Origin: Leptodactylus fallax
Lineage: Eukaryota > Chordata > Amphibia > Anura > Leptodactylidae
Reading direction: 5' to 3'
Assembly: GCA_947044405.1 (NCBI GenBank)
Contig: CAMRHE010000646.1
Location: forward strand, 1-64,000
Length of the DNA stretch: 64,000 nt
The notes below the pieces were generated by a model that was not told the origin of the DNA, made no database searches, and saw only the letters and a program-made list of their open reading frames with translations. Positions 10,214 through 20,875 of this stretch are shown piece by piece. The position numbers were made by a program, and so were the translations under genes. The stretch's first letter is position 1. The number at the start of each line of letters is the position of its first letter.

Positions 10214-10440
10214 TGGGCTCCTAGGACTATATATCTATAATACATAGTGTATGATACTGTCAGGGCTCCTAGGACTATATATCTAGAAAACATAGTGTAT
10301 GACACTGTTCAGACTCCTAGGACTATATATATATGTATATATATATATACAGTATATATATATAACATAGTGTAGTACTGTCAGGACTCCTAGGACTATA
10401 TATGTATAATACATAGTGTAGAATACTCTTAGGATCCTTT
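10214..10440. repeat. 48-bp satellite, block 2
   Basis: About five copies of the same 48-bp unit that fills 1-1928 (GGGCTCCTAGGACTATATAT, then CATAGTGTATGACACTGTC), in the same orientation, with a TA-dinucleotide expansion at 10322-10363. It lies 8.3 kb from block 1. Confidence 0.93.
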
Positions 10441-10491
10441 CTATACAATTTCTAGCTCTCTAAGGCAAACACATGTCACTGTCACTATGAC
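10441..10491. other. Spacer before hAT terminus
   Basis: Fifty-one bases of unique sequence between the 48-bp satellite and the hAT left end. Confidence 0.4.
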
Positions 10492-10529
10492 TAGAGATGA
10501 GCGAATTTCTCAAAAGTCCAAAAAAGGCG

Positions 10530-10930
10530 ACATAATGTAGAGGTGGCAGCAGCATGAGGAGGCCATACAGTGACCCAGTGGCAGCGGCATGAGGAGGGCA
10601 TACAGTGACCCAGTGGCAGCAGCAGGAGGAGTATACAGAGTGACCCAGTGGAAGTGGCATGAGGAGGCTATGCAGTGACCTGGTGGCAGCGGCATGAGGA
10701 GGCCATACAGTGACCCAGTGGCAGCGGCATGAGGAGGGCATACAGTGACCCAGTGGCAGCAGCATGAGGAGTATACAGAGTGACCCAGTGGAAGTGGCAT
10801 GAGGAGGCTATGCAGTGACCTGGTGGCAGCGGCATGAGGAGGCCATACAGTGACCCGGTGGCAGCGGCATGAGGAGTACACAGAGTGACCCAGTGGAAGC
10901 TGGATGAGGAAGACATTCAGTGACCCAGTG
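10530..10930. repeat. 35-bp minisatellite with 140-bp higher-order unit
   Basis: The unit has the landmarks GGCAGCGGCATGAGGAGG and CATACAGTGACCCAGT (35 bp). Successive units alternate in a fixed order of four variants (GGCCATACAG, GGGCATACAG, GTATACAGAG, GGCTATGCAG), and the block of four repeats. This is a 140-bp higher-order unit, seen twice in full and then partly. It lies within the 3' part of the hAT element. Confidence 0.92.
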
Positions 10931-12060
10931 ACATTGTGGAGGTATCAGCAGCCTTAGGAGGCCAAACAGAGACCCGGTAAAAGAGTGTGGAGGTGTCAGC
11001 AGCCTTAGGAGGTCATACAGTGACTCAGTGTCAAAGTGAATCAGTTGAAGCAGCATGAGGAGGACATACAGTGACACAGTTCCTCCACTGTGTGACTTTG
11101 TTCACCCAGGCAAACGAGGTGTAGAACAGCGTGACACCGCTGTGCCCTGCACATGTGGTATGCTGAAGGAGCACTGCGAATTGTCCCTGCACTGGAGGCT
11201 GAGGAAACAGTGGAGGATGAGGCGGACATTGTTGCAGGACCAACGGTGTGAGAACATGGAGGCGGAAGCGGCGTCACCTGACCAAGTTGCTGGTGACAAG
11301 GCGACAATGTGGAGTTGACAGTGACCCAGTAACAAAGTGTGGAGGTGTCAGCAGCCTTAGGAGGCCATGCAGTGACCCTGTGTCAAAGTGATCCAGTGGA
11401 AGCAGCATGAGGAGGCCATACAGTGACCCAGTGGCAGAGTGCAGAGGTGGCAGCAGCATGATTAGGCCACAGAGTGGCAAGGTGATATAATGTGTAGATA
11501 GGAACAGCCTTTGGAGGCCATATACTGACCCAGTGTCTGAGTGACCCAGTGGAAGCAACATGAGGAGGTCATACAGTGACCCAGTGACATTGTGGAGGTG
11601 TCAGCAGCCTCATTAGGCCATACAGTGACCCAGTAAGAGAGTGTGGAGATGTCAGCAGCCTTAGGAGGCCATACAGTGACCCAGTGTCAGAGTGACCCAG
11701 TGGAAGCAGCATGAGAAGGACATACAGTGACCCAGTGACATTGTGGAGGTGTCATTAGCCTTAGGAGGCCCTACAGTGATTCAGTGGTAGAGTGAGGAGG
11801 TGGCAGCAGCGTGAGTAGGCCACAGAGTGGCAAGGTGATATAATGTGTAGGTAGCAACAGCCTTAGGAGGCCATACAGTGACCCAGTGGCAGAGTGAGGA
11901 GGTGGCAGCAGCGTGAGGAGGCCACACAGTCACCCAGTGGCAGAGTGCGGAGGTGTCAGCAGCGTGAGTAGGCCACAGAGTAGCAAGGTAATATAATGTG
12001 TAGGTAGCATCAGCCTTAGGAGGCCATACAGTGAACCAGTGGCAGTGAGGAGGTGGCAGC
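10931..12060. repeat. Degenerate minisatellite continuation
   Basis: More diverged, longer-period copies of the same motif set (CAGCAGCCTTAGGAGGCC, ATACAGTGACCCAGTG, GAAGCAGCATGAGGAGG). It is interrupted at about 11085-11300 by a duplicated piece of transposase sequence. Two related subarrays containing CAAGGTGATATAATGTGTAG occur near 11480, 11830 and 11980. Confidence 0.85.
11085..11300 (-). pseudogene. Duplicated hAT transposase fragment inside the minisatellite
   Basis: This ~215-bp stretch is closely similar, in the same orientation, to 13793-14012 inside the hAT transposase region. Shared landmarks are CAGGCAAACGAGGTGTAGAAC, CGCTGTGCCCTGCACATG, GAGGATGAGGCGGAC and CCAACGGTGTGAGAACATGG. 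It is a second, displaced copy of internal transposase coding sequence embedded in the 3' repeat array. Confidence 0.85.
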
Positions 12061-12181
12061 ATGGATCATTTAATCTGCTACATTGGTGGGTGGAAATCCT
12101 GGCTGATCCACGCTTGATTCATCTTCACAAAGGTCAGTCTCTCCAAATTTTGTGTGGACAGGCAAGTTCTCCTTGGGGTAA

Positions 12182-12424
12182 CTATGCCGCACTAAACACC
12201 CACTCTGATGCCACACTACTGGCTGGGCAGGACAGCTTTTCCAGGACAAACTTGGCCAGTTGCGGCCCCAAATCCAGTTTGGCTGACCAGTAGTCTAGCG
12301 GATCTTCGATGACGGGTGGCAGGGTGCACTTTAAGTATGCCGCCACCTGCTGGTTCAAGTTCTGCTCTGCTTTTAGTTGCTGATGAGCAGATTCTTCACT
12401 ATACGGCTGAAGAAAGCTTGCCAA
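12182..12424 (-). pseudogene. hAT transposase C-terminal dimerisation region (degenerate)
   Basis: The minus-strand frame contains DPLDYWSAKLDLGPQLAKF, then LEKLSCPASSVASEWVFSAA. This is the hAT C-terminal dimerisation (hATC) signature, in which a tryptophan-containing motif is followed by a P-A-S-S-x-x-S-E-x-V-F-S-A motif. The frame stops immediately after it. This end of the protein faces the minisatellite, so transcription of the element runs right to left. Other parts of the same protein lie at 12373-12786, 13299-13664, 13670-14170 and 14453-14656 in different frames. Confidence 0.8.
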
Positions 12425-12786
12425 TCAGCGACTCTAGGCTCAGGCTGCTGGGATGGAGCCAATTTCTGCCCTGCCACCCCCTCCCTCCCCAGCGGCCATG
12501 TCAGTGCAAATTGTGCACTCAGCCCCCTAGCCGACACCAGAGGAGCACGATGGTGCAGATAGGCACTGGCCAACTTACTACATAGCATGTCTCTATAGTA
12601 GTTCAGTTTGTCCTCCCTCTCAGTGGGTGTAAAAAAGGGGCCCCCATTTTTCCCCTGCAGCGAAGGTCTAACACAGGTGGAGAACCAGTAGTCATCCCTC
12701 TGACGAATGGTGACAATTCGGTTGTTACTGGCAAGAATGAAGTCAGCATGCATCGGAAGGATTCCCTGCATCCATCTCCACTGCAT
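12373..12786 (-). pseudogene. hAT transposase, central region remnant
   Basis: A 137-codon frame with ILASNNRIVTIRQRDDYWF and TPTEREDKLNYYRDMLCSKL. It corresponds by position to the stretch between the catalytic core and the C-terminal dimerisation region, where hAT proteins usually carry an L-D-P-R-Y-K motif; that motif is not recognisable here. It overlaps the next frame downstream by about 50 bases, marking a frameshift. Confidence 0.6.
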
Positions 12787-13298
12787 ACTGCTTTATCAGT
12801 AATACAAAAGATAACTTGAGAGGGCTAACTGAGTGTATTTGATAAGCACCAGAAGATTACTTCCTTATCAGACATAGTGTTAATGATGTATGAAGCTAGT
12901 CTGGTCCCGCTTACTATCAAATATTCTCAGTTAGCCTCTAAAAGGTACGCTGATTTCTTCACTCTTCCACTACTTTCAATGGCTAACACGGTACAACATT
13001 ATACTACTGTGTGTCTGGGTCATCTGCCTCATCCTCCTCATCTTCCTCTGGCTGTTCTCGCTACTTCCTGTTTCTCCCTGCAATATGGCTTTGGCTGCAG
13101 ATTATTTGTGCTCCAATGTCCTCCTCATCTTCCTTCTCCTCCTCCAGTTCATCTCACAAAATAATGAGGACAAAGAGATGTCGACAATCAACATTTCCAG
13201 TCCCCTGACCAGCCAGATTGAAAAACACTTTCCTGAGATGTGAATGATGAATGTTGTTCATCCTGTAGTCCTGGCGACCAACTAACAAAGTGGCCTTC

Positions 13299-13664
13299 TC
13301 AAAGGAAAACGAACAAACGGCAGGTGTCACGCATGAGCTGCCAATGACTAACGTTAAAGCTACACAGGGGAGTACCTCTGTCCACTTGGATCATCAAGAA
13401 ATCATTTATGGCTTTTCTCTTTTTCATATAGTCGATCCAACATACGGAGGGTGGACTTCTAACGGGTGGAAACATCGGTGACATCAAATGGTGTTGTGGG
13501 AGTCCGTTCTGCCACTGCTGCTCAAGTAAGGTGTGCTTGGCGGTGTACGAGTGGCTGAAGTGCATGCAAAGTTTCCTTGCTATTTTTAGGATGTCTTGCA
13601 GATGGGTGGAACACTTAAGGAAACGCTTGACAACCAGATTGAACACGTGCGCCATGCAAGACAC
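13299..13664 (-). pseudogene. hAT transposase, catalytic-core remnant
   Basis: The frame begins with CMAHVFNLVVKRFLK, the hAT 'C-x-A-H-x-x-N-L-V-V' signature at the start of the helical insertion domain. It continues with a helical stretch and the Trp-containing DYMKKRKAINDFLM segment, and runs about 121 codons before a stop. Just downstream in protein order (13000-13180, minus strand) the sequence encodes acidic runs (Glu/Asp clusters) interrupted by stops, apparently part of the same decayed insertion domain. Confidence 0.75.
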
Positions 13665-13669
13665 ATGGC

Positions 13670-14170
13670 TCAGCCTCCTTGACGCAGCGCCGGCACCATG
13701 TTCTTCCCGCTAAGTGTCACCATGGTTCCGATTTTAAGTTCTCTTGGAGAAAGCCAGGATTTGTTTTCTTGATTGAAGACACGGAGTAGTTCCTCCCCTG
13801 TGTGACTTTGTTCTCCCAGGCAAACGAGGTGTAGAACAAGGTGACACCGCTGTGCCCTGCACATGCGGTATACTGGAGGAGCACTGCGAATTGTTCTTGC
13901 AGGGGAGGCTGAGGAGACATGGGAGGATGAGGCGGACGTTGTTGCAGAACCAACGGTGTGAGAACATGGAGGCAGAAGCTGCATCACCTGTCGAAGTTGC
14001 TGGTGTGTCTGGGCAGGCACTACATTAACCCAGTGGGCCGTAAATGATATATATTGTCCTTGACCGAGTTGCAGCTCCACACGTCGGCACTGACGTGCAC
14101 TTTGGCAGACACCGACATGCTCAAGGACTGGCCCACCCTCTTCTACACATCTACTACACCCGGCCGGCAC
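13670..14170 (-). pseudogene. hAT transposase, first catalytic block remnant
   Basis: The frame carries GQYISFTAHWVNV, matching the hAT block 'Y-x-x-x-T-A-H-x-[IV]' that follows the first catalytic aspartate. About 120 codons later it carries TMVTLSGKNMVPALRQGG, corresponding to the 'VTDNAANMVAA' block with the second catalytic aspartate replaced. The intervening segment (13793-14012) is out of frame with the ancestral protein and is the part duplicated at 11085-11300. The frame stops just before the CMAHVFNLVV block that should follow directly, so another frameshift lies at about 13665. Confidence 0.7.
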
Positions 14171-14452
14171 AAGCCATCAGTTCTCTGAAAGGTGCAGAGT
14201 CCACCAAGTGGAAAGGGAGGGACTGCAGCACCAGCACCCTGGACAGGAGCACGTCTTAGCTTCTGCACTGTTGGAGGAGTGCACACATACTGTTGTTTCT
14301 TAGATATAGATTCTCTGATTGCCTGCTGACTCAATGATTAACTAGGAGGAGGAGGAGGAGCAGAACCATGACGACCAGCAGATAGTTGGAAATGACACAC
14401 AGCTTCCTTCAGCTGAGGTGGTGGAGCCTTGACGCCTGAAATGGGGTGTATG

Positions 14453-14656
14453 CTACTGGGTGCTGAGTGGTTGCTGCGGCAGGCTGGACCACCACATTGG
14501 AGCCACAGCTCTCCCAGGCCATTTATGGTGATGCTGCAGAAGATGACGGCTGTGGTGCCAAGATTGGTACCCCTGGCCATGCTTCACCTTCTGCCCACAG
14601 ATTGAACATATGGCCATGTTCACCTCACATGGCGGCCATACATAAAACTGCCCCAC
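14453..14656 (-). pseudogene. BED zinc finger of hAT transposase
   Basis: The N-terminal end of the transposase. The minus-strand frame contains MAICSICGQKVKHGQGYQ and then RHLLQHHHKW, a C-x2-C pair (residues 17 and 20) and the terminal H-x3-5-H (H38 with H42/43) of a BED finger, the DNA-binding module of ZBED-type hAT transposases. The aromatic residues normally preceding the CxxC pair are only partly present. Downstream the frame decays. Confidence 0.7.
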
Positions 14657-15189
14657 CGCGGAGCAGATGATTTTACCCCCTACTCCCCATAACTGACTGC
14701 TACCGCCACTGCCTCCATGAACCCCTGCACCACTGCTTGGGCAGGTTGGCTGCGTGAAGCAGGTGGTCTACCCCAGGCACGTTTAGCTCTCAACCTCATA
14801 TTGCTGCCACCCTGCCGACCCGCCGCTGCTCCATAGGCAAGTTGCAACCCTCTTCTCCTGATGACGATGAGGCCCTCATTACACCCGGCTCCAATCATGA
14901 TTGGCTTCATCGTCATCCACTACTGTCGGCGTGAGAACTTGATGTCCCCTCAACACCAGCTTGCTGCCACTCTCCTCATCACTACTCTGCCCGCCTACCG
15001 CAGGAAGCTGCTGATGTCTCCTCCACATCTTGGTGAGCAGTAGCTTCTGACTGTCCTCTAGTACCCTCCTCCTCACTGTGAGGCCGACATTTTCTACTTT
15101 GAAGAGAATGGCAAATATGCCCCTTATTTCTTCACCCACTAATGAACACCATAAAAAGCGGGATAAAGGCAGAGATTTGTGGCTCAGAA

Positions 15190-15560
15190 TTATTGAATTA
15201 TTGACAATACTATTGATAAATGGTCAGCAACTTTATACTGGTAACAAATGACGAATATGGTCCTCCTTTAAGTGGCTGCATACACTTAATAAACACGTTT
15301 AAATAAGTGATGATTATCACTAAGAATTATTGAATTATTGAATTATTATTGACAATACTGTTTTTAAAAATGGCCTGCAACTTTATACTGGTAACAAAAT
15401 GGCGAATATGGTCCTTTTATGAGTTTCAATACATTAATAAACACCTTTAAATAAGTGATAACCACTAAGAATTATTGAAATATTATTGACAATACTGTTT
15501 TTGAAAATGTCCTGCAACTTTATACTGGTAACAAAATGGCGAATATGGTCATATCTTTCC
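15190..15560. repeat. Three AT-rich copies of a ~137-150 bp repeat
   Basis: CAACTTTATACTGGTAACAAA recurs at 15228, 15378 and 15515. It is preceded each time by GAATTATTG and TGACAATACT, and followed by GGCGAATATGGTC and TAATAAACACSTTTAAATAAG. It lies in the 5' subterminal part of the hAT element. Confidence 0.9.
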
Positions 15561-16211
15561 CCTACATTAAAGGCATTTTATTACAGAGGGGTGCAAATAT
15601 TATTGGATGATAATTAAGTTTTCTTTTTTAAAAAAATACGCAAATATAGGCATGATAATTCAATGTTTTTGCTGTGCTGAACTGAAAAGGCTTGTTGTGT
15701 TCCACCTTTGAAGATACACAGATATGTGAGTAATGAGCAGCAGATAATGGTAGTGAGTCTGCAATGTGAATTATTCTGCAAATTCTTGCTCCTCTAAATG
15801 ACCCTAACCAATTCCCAAATTCTTTTCTCACTCCTCCCTATCCTTTCCCTACAGTTCTAAGGCTCAGCCTCTTTCCCTGAACTTTATGTTATTCTAAGTC
15901 TTTCCCTAGCTCCCTGCCGACGTCTGTCCCTACAGGATGATGTGGAATGACTGTACCTAAAATGCATGAGGGTTTTTATAGGGCTGTGACATTACAGGTC
16001 CTGCTGGCTGCTGATTATCTGCAGGCTTGGCATTGTGGGTGATCCTGCGTTCCCCCAGAGTCCCTTCCCTTGTTCTTAACACTGTGCTATGTGCCATTTT
16101 ATAAAAATGCGTTTCACAGCCAAGCATGAGGAAATCTGGAATCATGGCGAATTGAAGATTTCCTGGGAATGATCAAATTCTACTTCAGCTTCTGATTCGC
16201 TTTCATCTCTA
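15561..16211. other. 5' subterminal region of hAT element, no gene seen
   Basis: Non-repetitive sequence between the ~140-bp repeat and the right terminus. No open frame with a domain. It probably held the promoter and leader of the transposase. Confidence 0.35.
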
Positions 16212-16241
16212 AACCCTACAGTCTGTATATTAATACATATG
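16212..16241. repeat. First monomer fragment of AT-rich 48-bp satellite
   Basis: ACAGTCTGTATATTAATACATATG is the same motif as the monomers that resume at 24862. The array was split here by the gypsy insertion. Confidence 0.8.
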
Positions 16242-17365
16242 TGCGGTGACCAGATGGAAGGTAACGCTGCAGTTGGGATTGCGGGGGTGCAAACAGCGCA
16301 GACTTGTCACGGTCTCTGGGCACGAGGGCGCAGCGCTGGTGCTGTCCCACGTTACCACCACTGGTACCGGTGATGAGGGGGCTGCACAAATGTTGGTGGT
16401 GATTGTTCCCCCGGGGCGCTTCCCCTATACTGTGCCGACTGGTGGTGTTTGGGGCGCCCTGATGTTGTCGGTGCAGAGTCAGACACAGAAACGGTTGTAA
16501 AGTTGAACTTTTACTTCCATGGGTGTGGAGGCACAAATGCTTAAACAGTTTCTTCAATACAAAACAACGGGGTACGCCTGGTGACACAGCAAAGTCCTGG
16601 GGTGCAGGGTAGACTTGATGAAAGGTGTTCCTAGCCCCTTATACTTCAGTGTTACAGCCCTAAGGTGCGTCTGGGCTCCTATTTGGCTCATAGGAGGATG
16701 CCCACCATGATACTAGTACATAATATTCCCCACTCACGTTATGTGGTCCTGATAGCTCAGAGTTTCGGGGTGCAATAGTCAGGGTGGCAGGATATTCCAC
16801 AGGTCTGGCCTTGGCCCCTGGATCCTGTGATACTTGCTATGGAGCACGTGTTCCAGAATGTTCTCTCCACAGTCTCAGGCTGACAAGATAATGATGCTTG
16901 ACTTCCTTTAGGGCGATGGCTAGGCAGACAGGGGACAGGATCTTCTGAATAGCTGGAGTATGTCAGCTCTCCAACCTTCCTGGGCCTGTCTAGGACTTGA
17001 GATACCTGCACTAAACTCACTGCTTTCTTCACAGGACATCACACTTATCTCCTCACCTCCTCCTCCTAACACTCCACACTTCTAACTCCTCACACGCAGG
17101 ACCTTCCTGCAGGGGTGTTACCATGGGGACCCAGTGATCAGCTGACTCCTCCCCTTTTCCCAGGCGATGTCCTCCCATTGGACATTTGGTTACTATTCAA
17201 TCCTATGGGAGGTGTAATGCATGTGTGAGGCTCACTAGGTGGCGCTGTGTTGTGTGAGACTCAGGACCCCCTGCTATGTCACACAGGCTATGAAGCAACA
17301 GGAAATAATACAATGACTACAGAGATCACCCTCAGCCCAGCCATAGCCAGCTCTGGGATGCCACA
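16242..17365 (-). repeat. 3' LTR of gypsy element
   Basis: 1124 bp, the same length as the other LTR. In element orientation it begins TGTGGCATCCC and ends CTGGTCACCGCA. Differences from the 5' LTR that I noted include GG/AG and T/C in the first 30 bp, CGC/CAC near 16420, and single substitutions in the last 600 bp. Confidence 0.97.
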
Positions 17366-17380
17366 TACTCCCCCTCTTTC
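17366..17380 (-). other. Polypurine tract
   Basis: On the minus strand GAAAGAGGGGGAGTA directly abuts the TGTGG start of the 3' LTR. This is the expected position and composition for the plus-strand primer of reverse transcription. Confidence 0.85.
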
Positions 17381-17947
17381 ACTGAGCCGACCTCGGCGAC
17401 GGGCTGGGGTGAAGGTGAGAAATGTAACATAACGTTAATAAATACGAATAAAGTGCAAATGTCACTAACAGTTTAGAAAAATATAATACTTAGAAACTTG
17501 AGGTAAGACCTCCCGGCATAGTCCTGGAATGTCCATGAGAAGTCTGAAGGGTAACGGAGAGATAATTAAACTCAGACTTATGGAACCTTTTGGCGGTACC
17601 ATCAGACAGTCCATATAGAAACAACAGTAGTGCAAATGGGTCCAGAGGCTCTCTGGCACAAATTTCGTGAGTGTCCATTATCATGAGAGTCTCTCTGAGA
17701 AACAATAAACAGTCCTTTCTGTAAGGAAGAGTAGGCACTCTAGCACGAATGTCCATACCGCAATGGGGTAACAGAACTTCCTTGGCTCGGTGAGCCAGGC
17801 ACTATGGCTTGGATTGTTGCATATAAATGTAAATACTATATTACATGGCAAGATATTATATATATACTGTATATACACACAGGAAAAACATGAATGTAAT
17901 CAGAGCAGGAATAACATATATACAGAAGCAGAGACAGTTAACCTCTT
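17381..17947 (-). other. Gypsy 3' untranslated region
   Basis: Non-coding sequence between the pol stop (TAA at 17948-17950) and the polypurine tract, AT-rich near 17830-17870. No additional gene seen. Confidence 0.6.
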
Positions 17948-20875
17948 TTACTCAAGGACAGCCATGGCATCACTATAGCGTGTTGGAGGTATGCCTTTTG
18001 TGGTACGCTCAGAACGCCTAAGTGGAACGAGATTTGAATCAGGAACAGAGTCACTGAAATCAATTAAATCATCTGTCGAAGGGTTCTCTTGCACTAGAGC
18101 AATTGGTGGATAGCAGCTAAATGGTAGTAGTTTAGGCGCCCACATAAGCTCAGTTAACGTTGGGGGTCTCTCTTTTGCTTCAGAAGGTGACAAGATCTCT
18201 GTACTCGTTGTCTCAGCTGGGGGCACCTCTGTGGGTAGTCCTTCTTTAAGGCACAGCTTCAGACGGTTTCGGTGTACTACTTGGGGCTGTCTCCCAGGTT
18301 TAGAGATCTCATACACGTCGGATTCAGGATATGGTATGGAGATGACACTGTATGGTTCTTTCTCCCAGAATGGATCCAATTTCCCATTCCGATGGTTATT
18401 CCTTAACCATACACGGTCGCCAACTTTCAGGGGCGCTGCATGGGCGTGATGGTTGTAATCCTCCTGTTGTCTCCTACGAACCTCATCCATGCGCGTTTCA
18501 ACTATCTCTTTAGCTTCCTCCATACGTCGGCGGTGTTCAACAACCCAGTCTGTTATGGGTAGTGGATTGATGGTGTCAGGGACCTTCACACCAAGGGTTA
18601 AGTCTGAAGGAAGTTGACCTTGTCTTCCAAACATTAGATAAAATGGTGCGTATCCCGTAGATGTTTGGGGTGTGTTGTTGTAAATATAGGCCAAGTCCTT
18701 GATACGCTCAGGCCACTCAACACCAGGTGTAACTGCGGCTGTTCTTAGCATGCCGATGATCACTTGATTTGCCTTCTCGCACATACCATTCCCTTGAGGG
18801 TGATACGCTGTGGTTCGCAACTTCTTGCAGTCTTGGAACTGACACAGCTCACGGAACAATTGGGATTCAAACGCCGATCCACGGTCGGTGAGGATATGCT
18901 CAGGACAACCGTAATGGCGGACAAACTCTGCGTAGAAGGTCTCAGCCGTAGTTCTTGCTGTAAGATCTCTGACAGGCACGATGACAAGGAACTTGGAGTA
19001 ATGATCCACCATTGTCAGAGCGTAGCTGTAGCCGGAACGTGTGGGACCCAACTTCACATGGACCAGAGCAACAATTTCACACGGCTTTTGAGTCTTAATT
19101 GGATGTAGAGGGGCCTTCTGATCTCTTCGACCTTCCTTGGTGATACTACAGGCGGGACACTCTCGGCACCAACTCTCAATGTCACTCCTCATCCCAACCC
19201 AATAGAAGCGACGACGGATGGTAGCTTCGGTCTTTTGTACCCCGAAGTGACCAGATCTGTCATGATACGCCTCAAGTATCATCTGTGCGTCTCTTCTTGG
19301 TACGAGGATCTGACGAAGCCTTTCACCTGTGACAGGATCAAGAGTGTTTCTAAGTAGAAGGCCTCGTTGGACAAACAGGCGCTTCCTCTGTCGCCAAAGG
19401 CGTTTTAATTCCACGTCATGAAGACCTCTCTTTACACGGGTTGGTATTCTTCCTGTAAGCAGGAAATCTGACAATTCTCCTAAAACTCTGCTCTCTTCTT
19501 GGAACGTTTTCCACAGAGATGGCTCCTGGAGGGATTCGGCAGCTGTTTTCGCCAGAGATTCTCCTTCTACAGGGACACCAATAGCAACCTGTTGGGCAAA
19601 CTTGTTGTAGAATGGTGGCATCTCCACCTCTTCCCAGATGTCTTCTCGGGGTGGTTCTTCTCCCACAGGCAACCTTGAGAGTGCATCAGCGTTAGCGTTG
19701 GACTTGCCACTGCGATACTTGACAGAGAACTTGTAATTCGCGAGTCTTGAGGCCCACCGTTGTTCAAGGGCTCCCAGTCGAGCAGTGTCCAGATGCGCCA
19801 ACGGATTGTTATCTGTGTACACGGTAAAGGGTGTGGCAGCCAGGTAGTCTTTAAACTTCTCTGTCACGGCCCAGACAAGCGCCAGAAGTTCGAGTTTGAA
19901 AGAACTATAGTTCTGGTCGTTCTTCTCCGCGCCTCTCAGACTCCTGCTGGCGTAGGCGATGACTCGCTCTTTGTTGTCCTGAACCTGGGACAACACTGCA
20001 CCCAAACCTTGGTGACTTGCATCTGTGTACAAGCGGAATGGCTGACTGTAGTCGGGATAGGCTAGAATTGGTGGTTGCGTCAGAAGTGCTTTAAGCGCTT
20101 GAAAGGATTCCTCTTGACGCGCTGTCCAGTCTACCGGAAGCTTTCGGTTGTAGTTTTCTCTGGGACAACCGCGCAACAACTCGTTCAGAGGCTCGGCTAC
20201 TTGGGCGAAGTGTGGTATGAAACGCCGGTAGTAACCTGCGAATCCAAGGAAGCTTCGGACTTCTTTGACGGTAGTTGGTCTTCGCCAGTTCTGGACTGCA
20301 GTGATCTTTTCAGGATCAGGTTGGACGCCTTGTGTGCTCACGACATGCCCAAGGTAGTGAACTTGGGATTTCAACAGGTAGCACTTGGAGGGCTTCACCT
20401 TTAGGCCGTGCTGTATAAGTACCTTGAATACCTCGGACAGGTGACGAAGGTGTTCTTGGTATGTCCGGGAGAATACAATAACATCGTCCAGGTACAGTAG
20501 CACACTCTGGAAATTCTCATGGCCGAGGCACCTCTCCATAAGCCGTTGGAATGTGGCTGGGGCATTACATAGCCCAAATGGCATACTATTGAATTCAAAG
20601 AGTCCCATCGGGGTCGTAAACGCAGTCTTTTCACGATCTTCAGGCGCCATAGGTACTTGCCAGTATCCACTGGTTAAGTCCAGGGTCGAGAAACAGGTAG
20701 CTGATCCCAAAGCCGTTAGAGATTCCTCAATCCGCGGCAATGGGTATGCGTCTTTGTGCGTGACGTTGTTGAGTTTACGATAGTCCACACAAAATCGTAG
20801 GGTTCCGTCTTTCTTCTTGACAAGGACTAGCGGGGCTGCCCAGGGAGCTGTTACTCTCCCAGATGACATCAGCAT
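17948..20875 (-). pseudogene. Gypsy pol: reverse transcriptase, RNase H, integrase (frameshifted)
   Basis: A 975-codon frame. Reverse transcriptase: FSTLDLTSGYW with Asp66 and YLDD at 128-131, both active-site blocks intact. RNase H: YTDAS (Asp285), Glu near 329, YTDNN (Asp355) and NADALSR (Asp397). Integrase: zinc-binding His538/His543 with Cys573/Cys576, then the catalytic core with Asp664 (LTDRGS) and Glu700. The position of the first catalytic aspartate, just before HVKLGP, is Val605 (GTC; plus-strand bases 19061-19063), a one-base change from Asp. A C-terminal module rich in Trp/Pro/Tyr follows (GDRVWLRNN, then DPFWEKEPYSV). The frame lacks its natural start: the N-terminal part of the reverse transcriptase lies in the gag-protease frame, separated by a one-base shift near 20846. 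Ty3 itself uses +1 frameshifting, but between gag and protease, not inside this domain, so a mutation is likelier. Confidence 0.93.

Larger units (their letters stand above)
10492..16211 (-). mobile_element. Decayed BED-type hAT transposon
   Basis: The left terminus TAGAGATGAGCGAATTTCTC (10492) and the right terminus, which read inward is TAGAGATGAAAGCGAATCAG (ending at 16211), resemble the TAGRGATGAGCGAA termini of vertebrate hAT elements. Between them, on the minus strand, are all landmarks of a BED-finger hAT transposase in correct order (about 14656 to 12182) but in different frames. The 3' side carries a large minisatellite (10530-12060) and the 5' side an AT-rich ~140-bp repeat (15190-15560). 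No clean 8-bp duplication is visible (ACTATGAC on the left, AACCCTAC on the right), consistent with an old insertion or a rearranged end. Confidence 0.72.

Noticed and set aside
10460..12062. Overlapping Cys/His/Pro-rich minus-strand frames resembling zinc-finger repeats
   Set aside because: They are translations of the 35-bp minisatellite; there is no regular CxxC...HxxxH spacing.
12375..12425. CTGATGAG followed by GAAGAAAGC, as a second hammerhead
   Set aside because: The GAAA element lacks the right flanking pairs and no stem I or II forms; it is part of the hAT transposase remnant.
10484..16219. An 8-bp target-site duplication for the BED-type hAT element
   Set aside because: ACTATGAC and AACCCTAC agree at only three positions, so no duplication is claimed.
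17948..20875. Programmed +1 frameshift in the gypsy element
   Set aside because: The frame change falls inside the reverse transcriptase N-terminal region; gag and protease are already fused, so a mutation explains it better.
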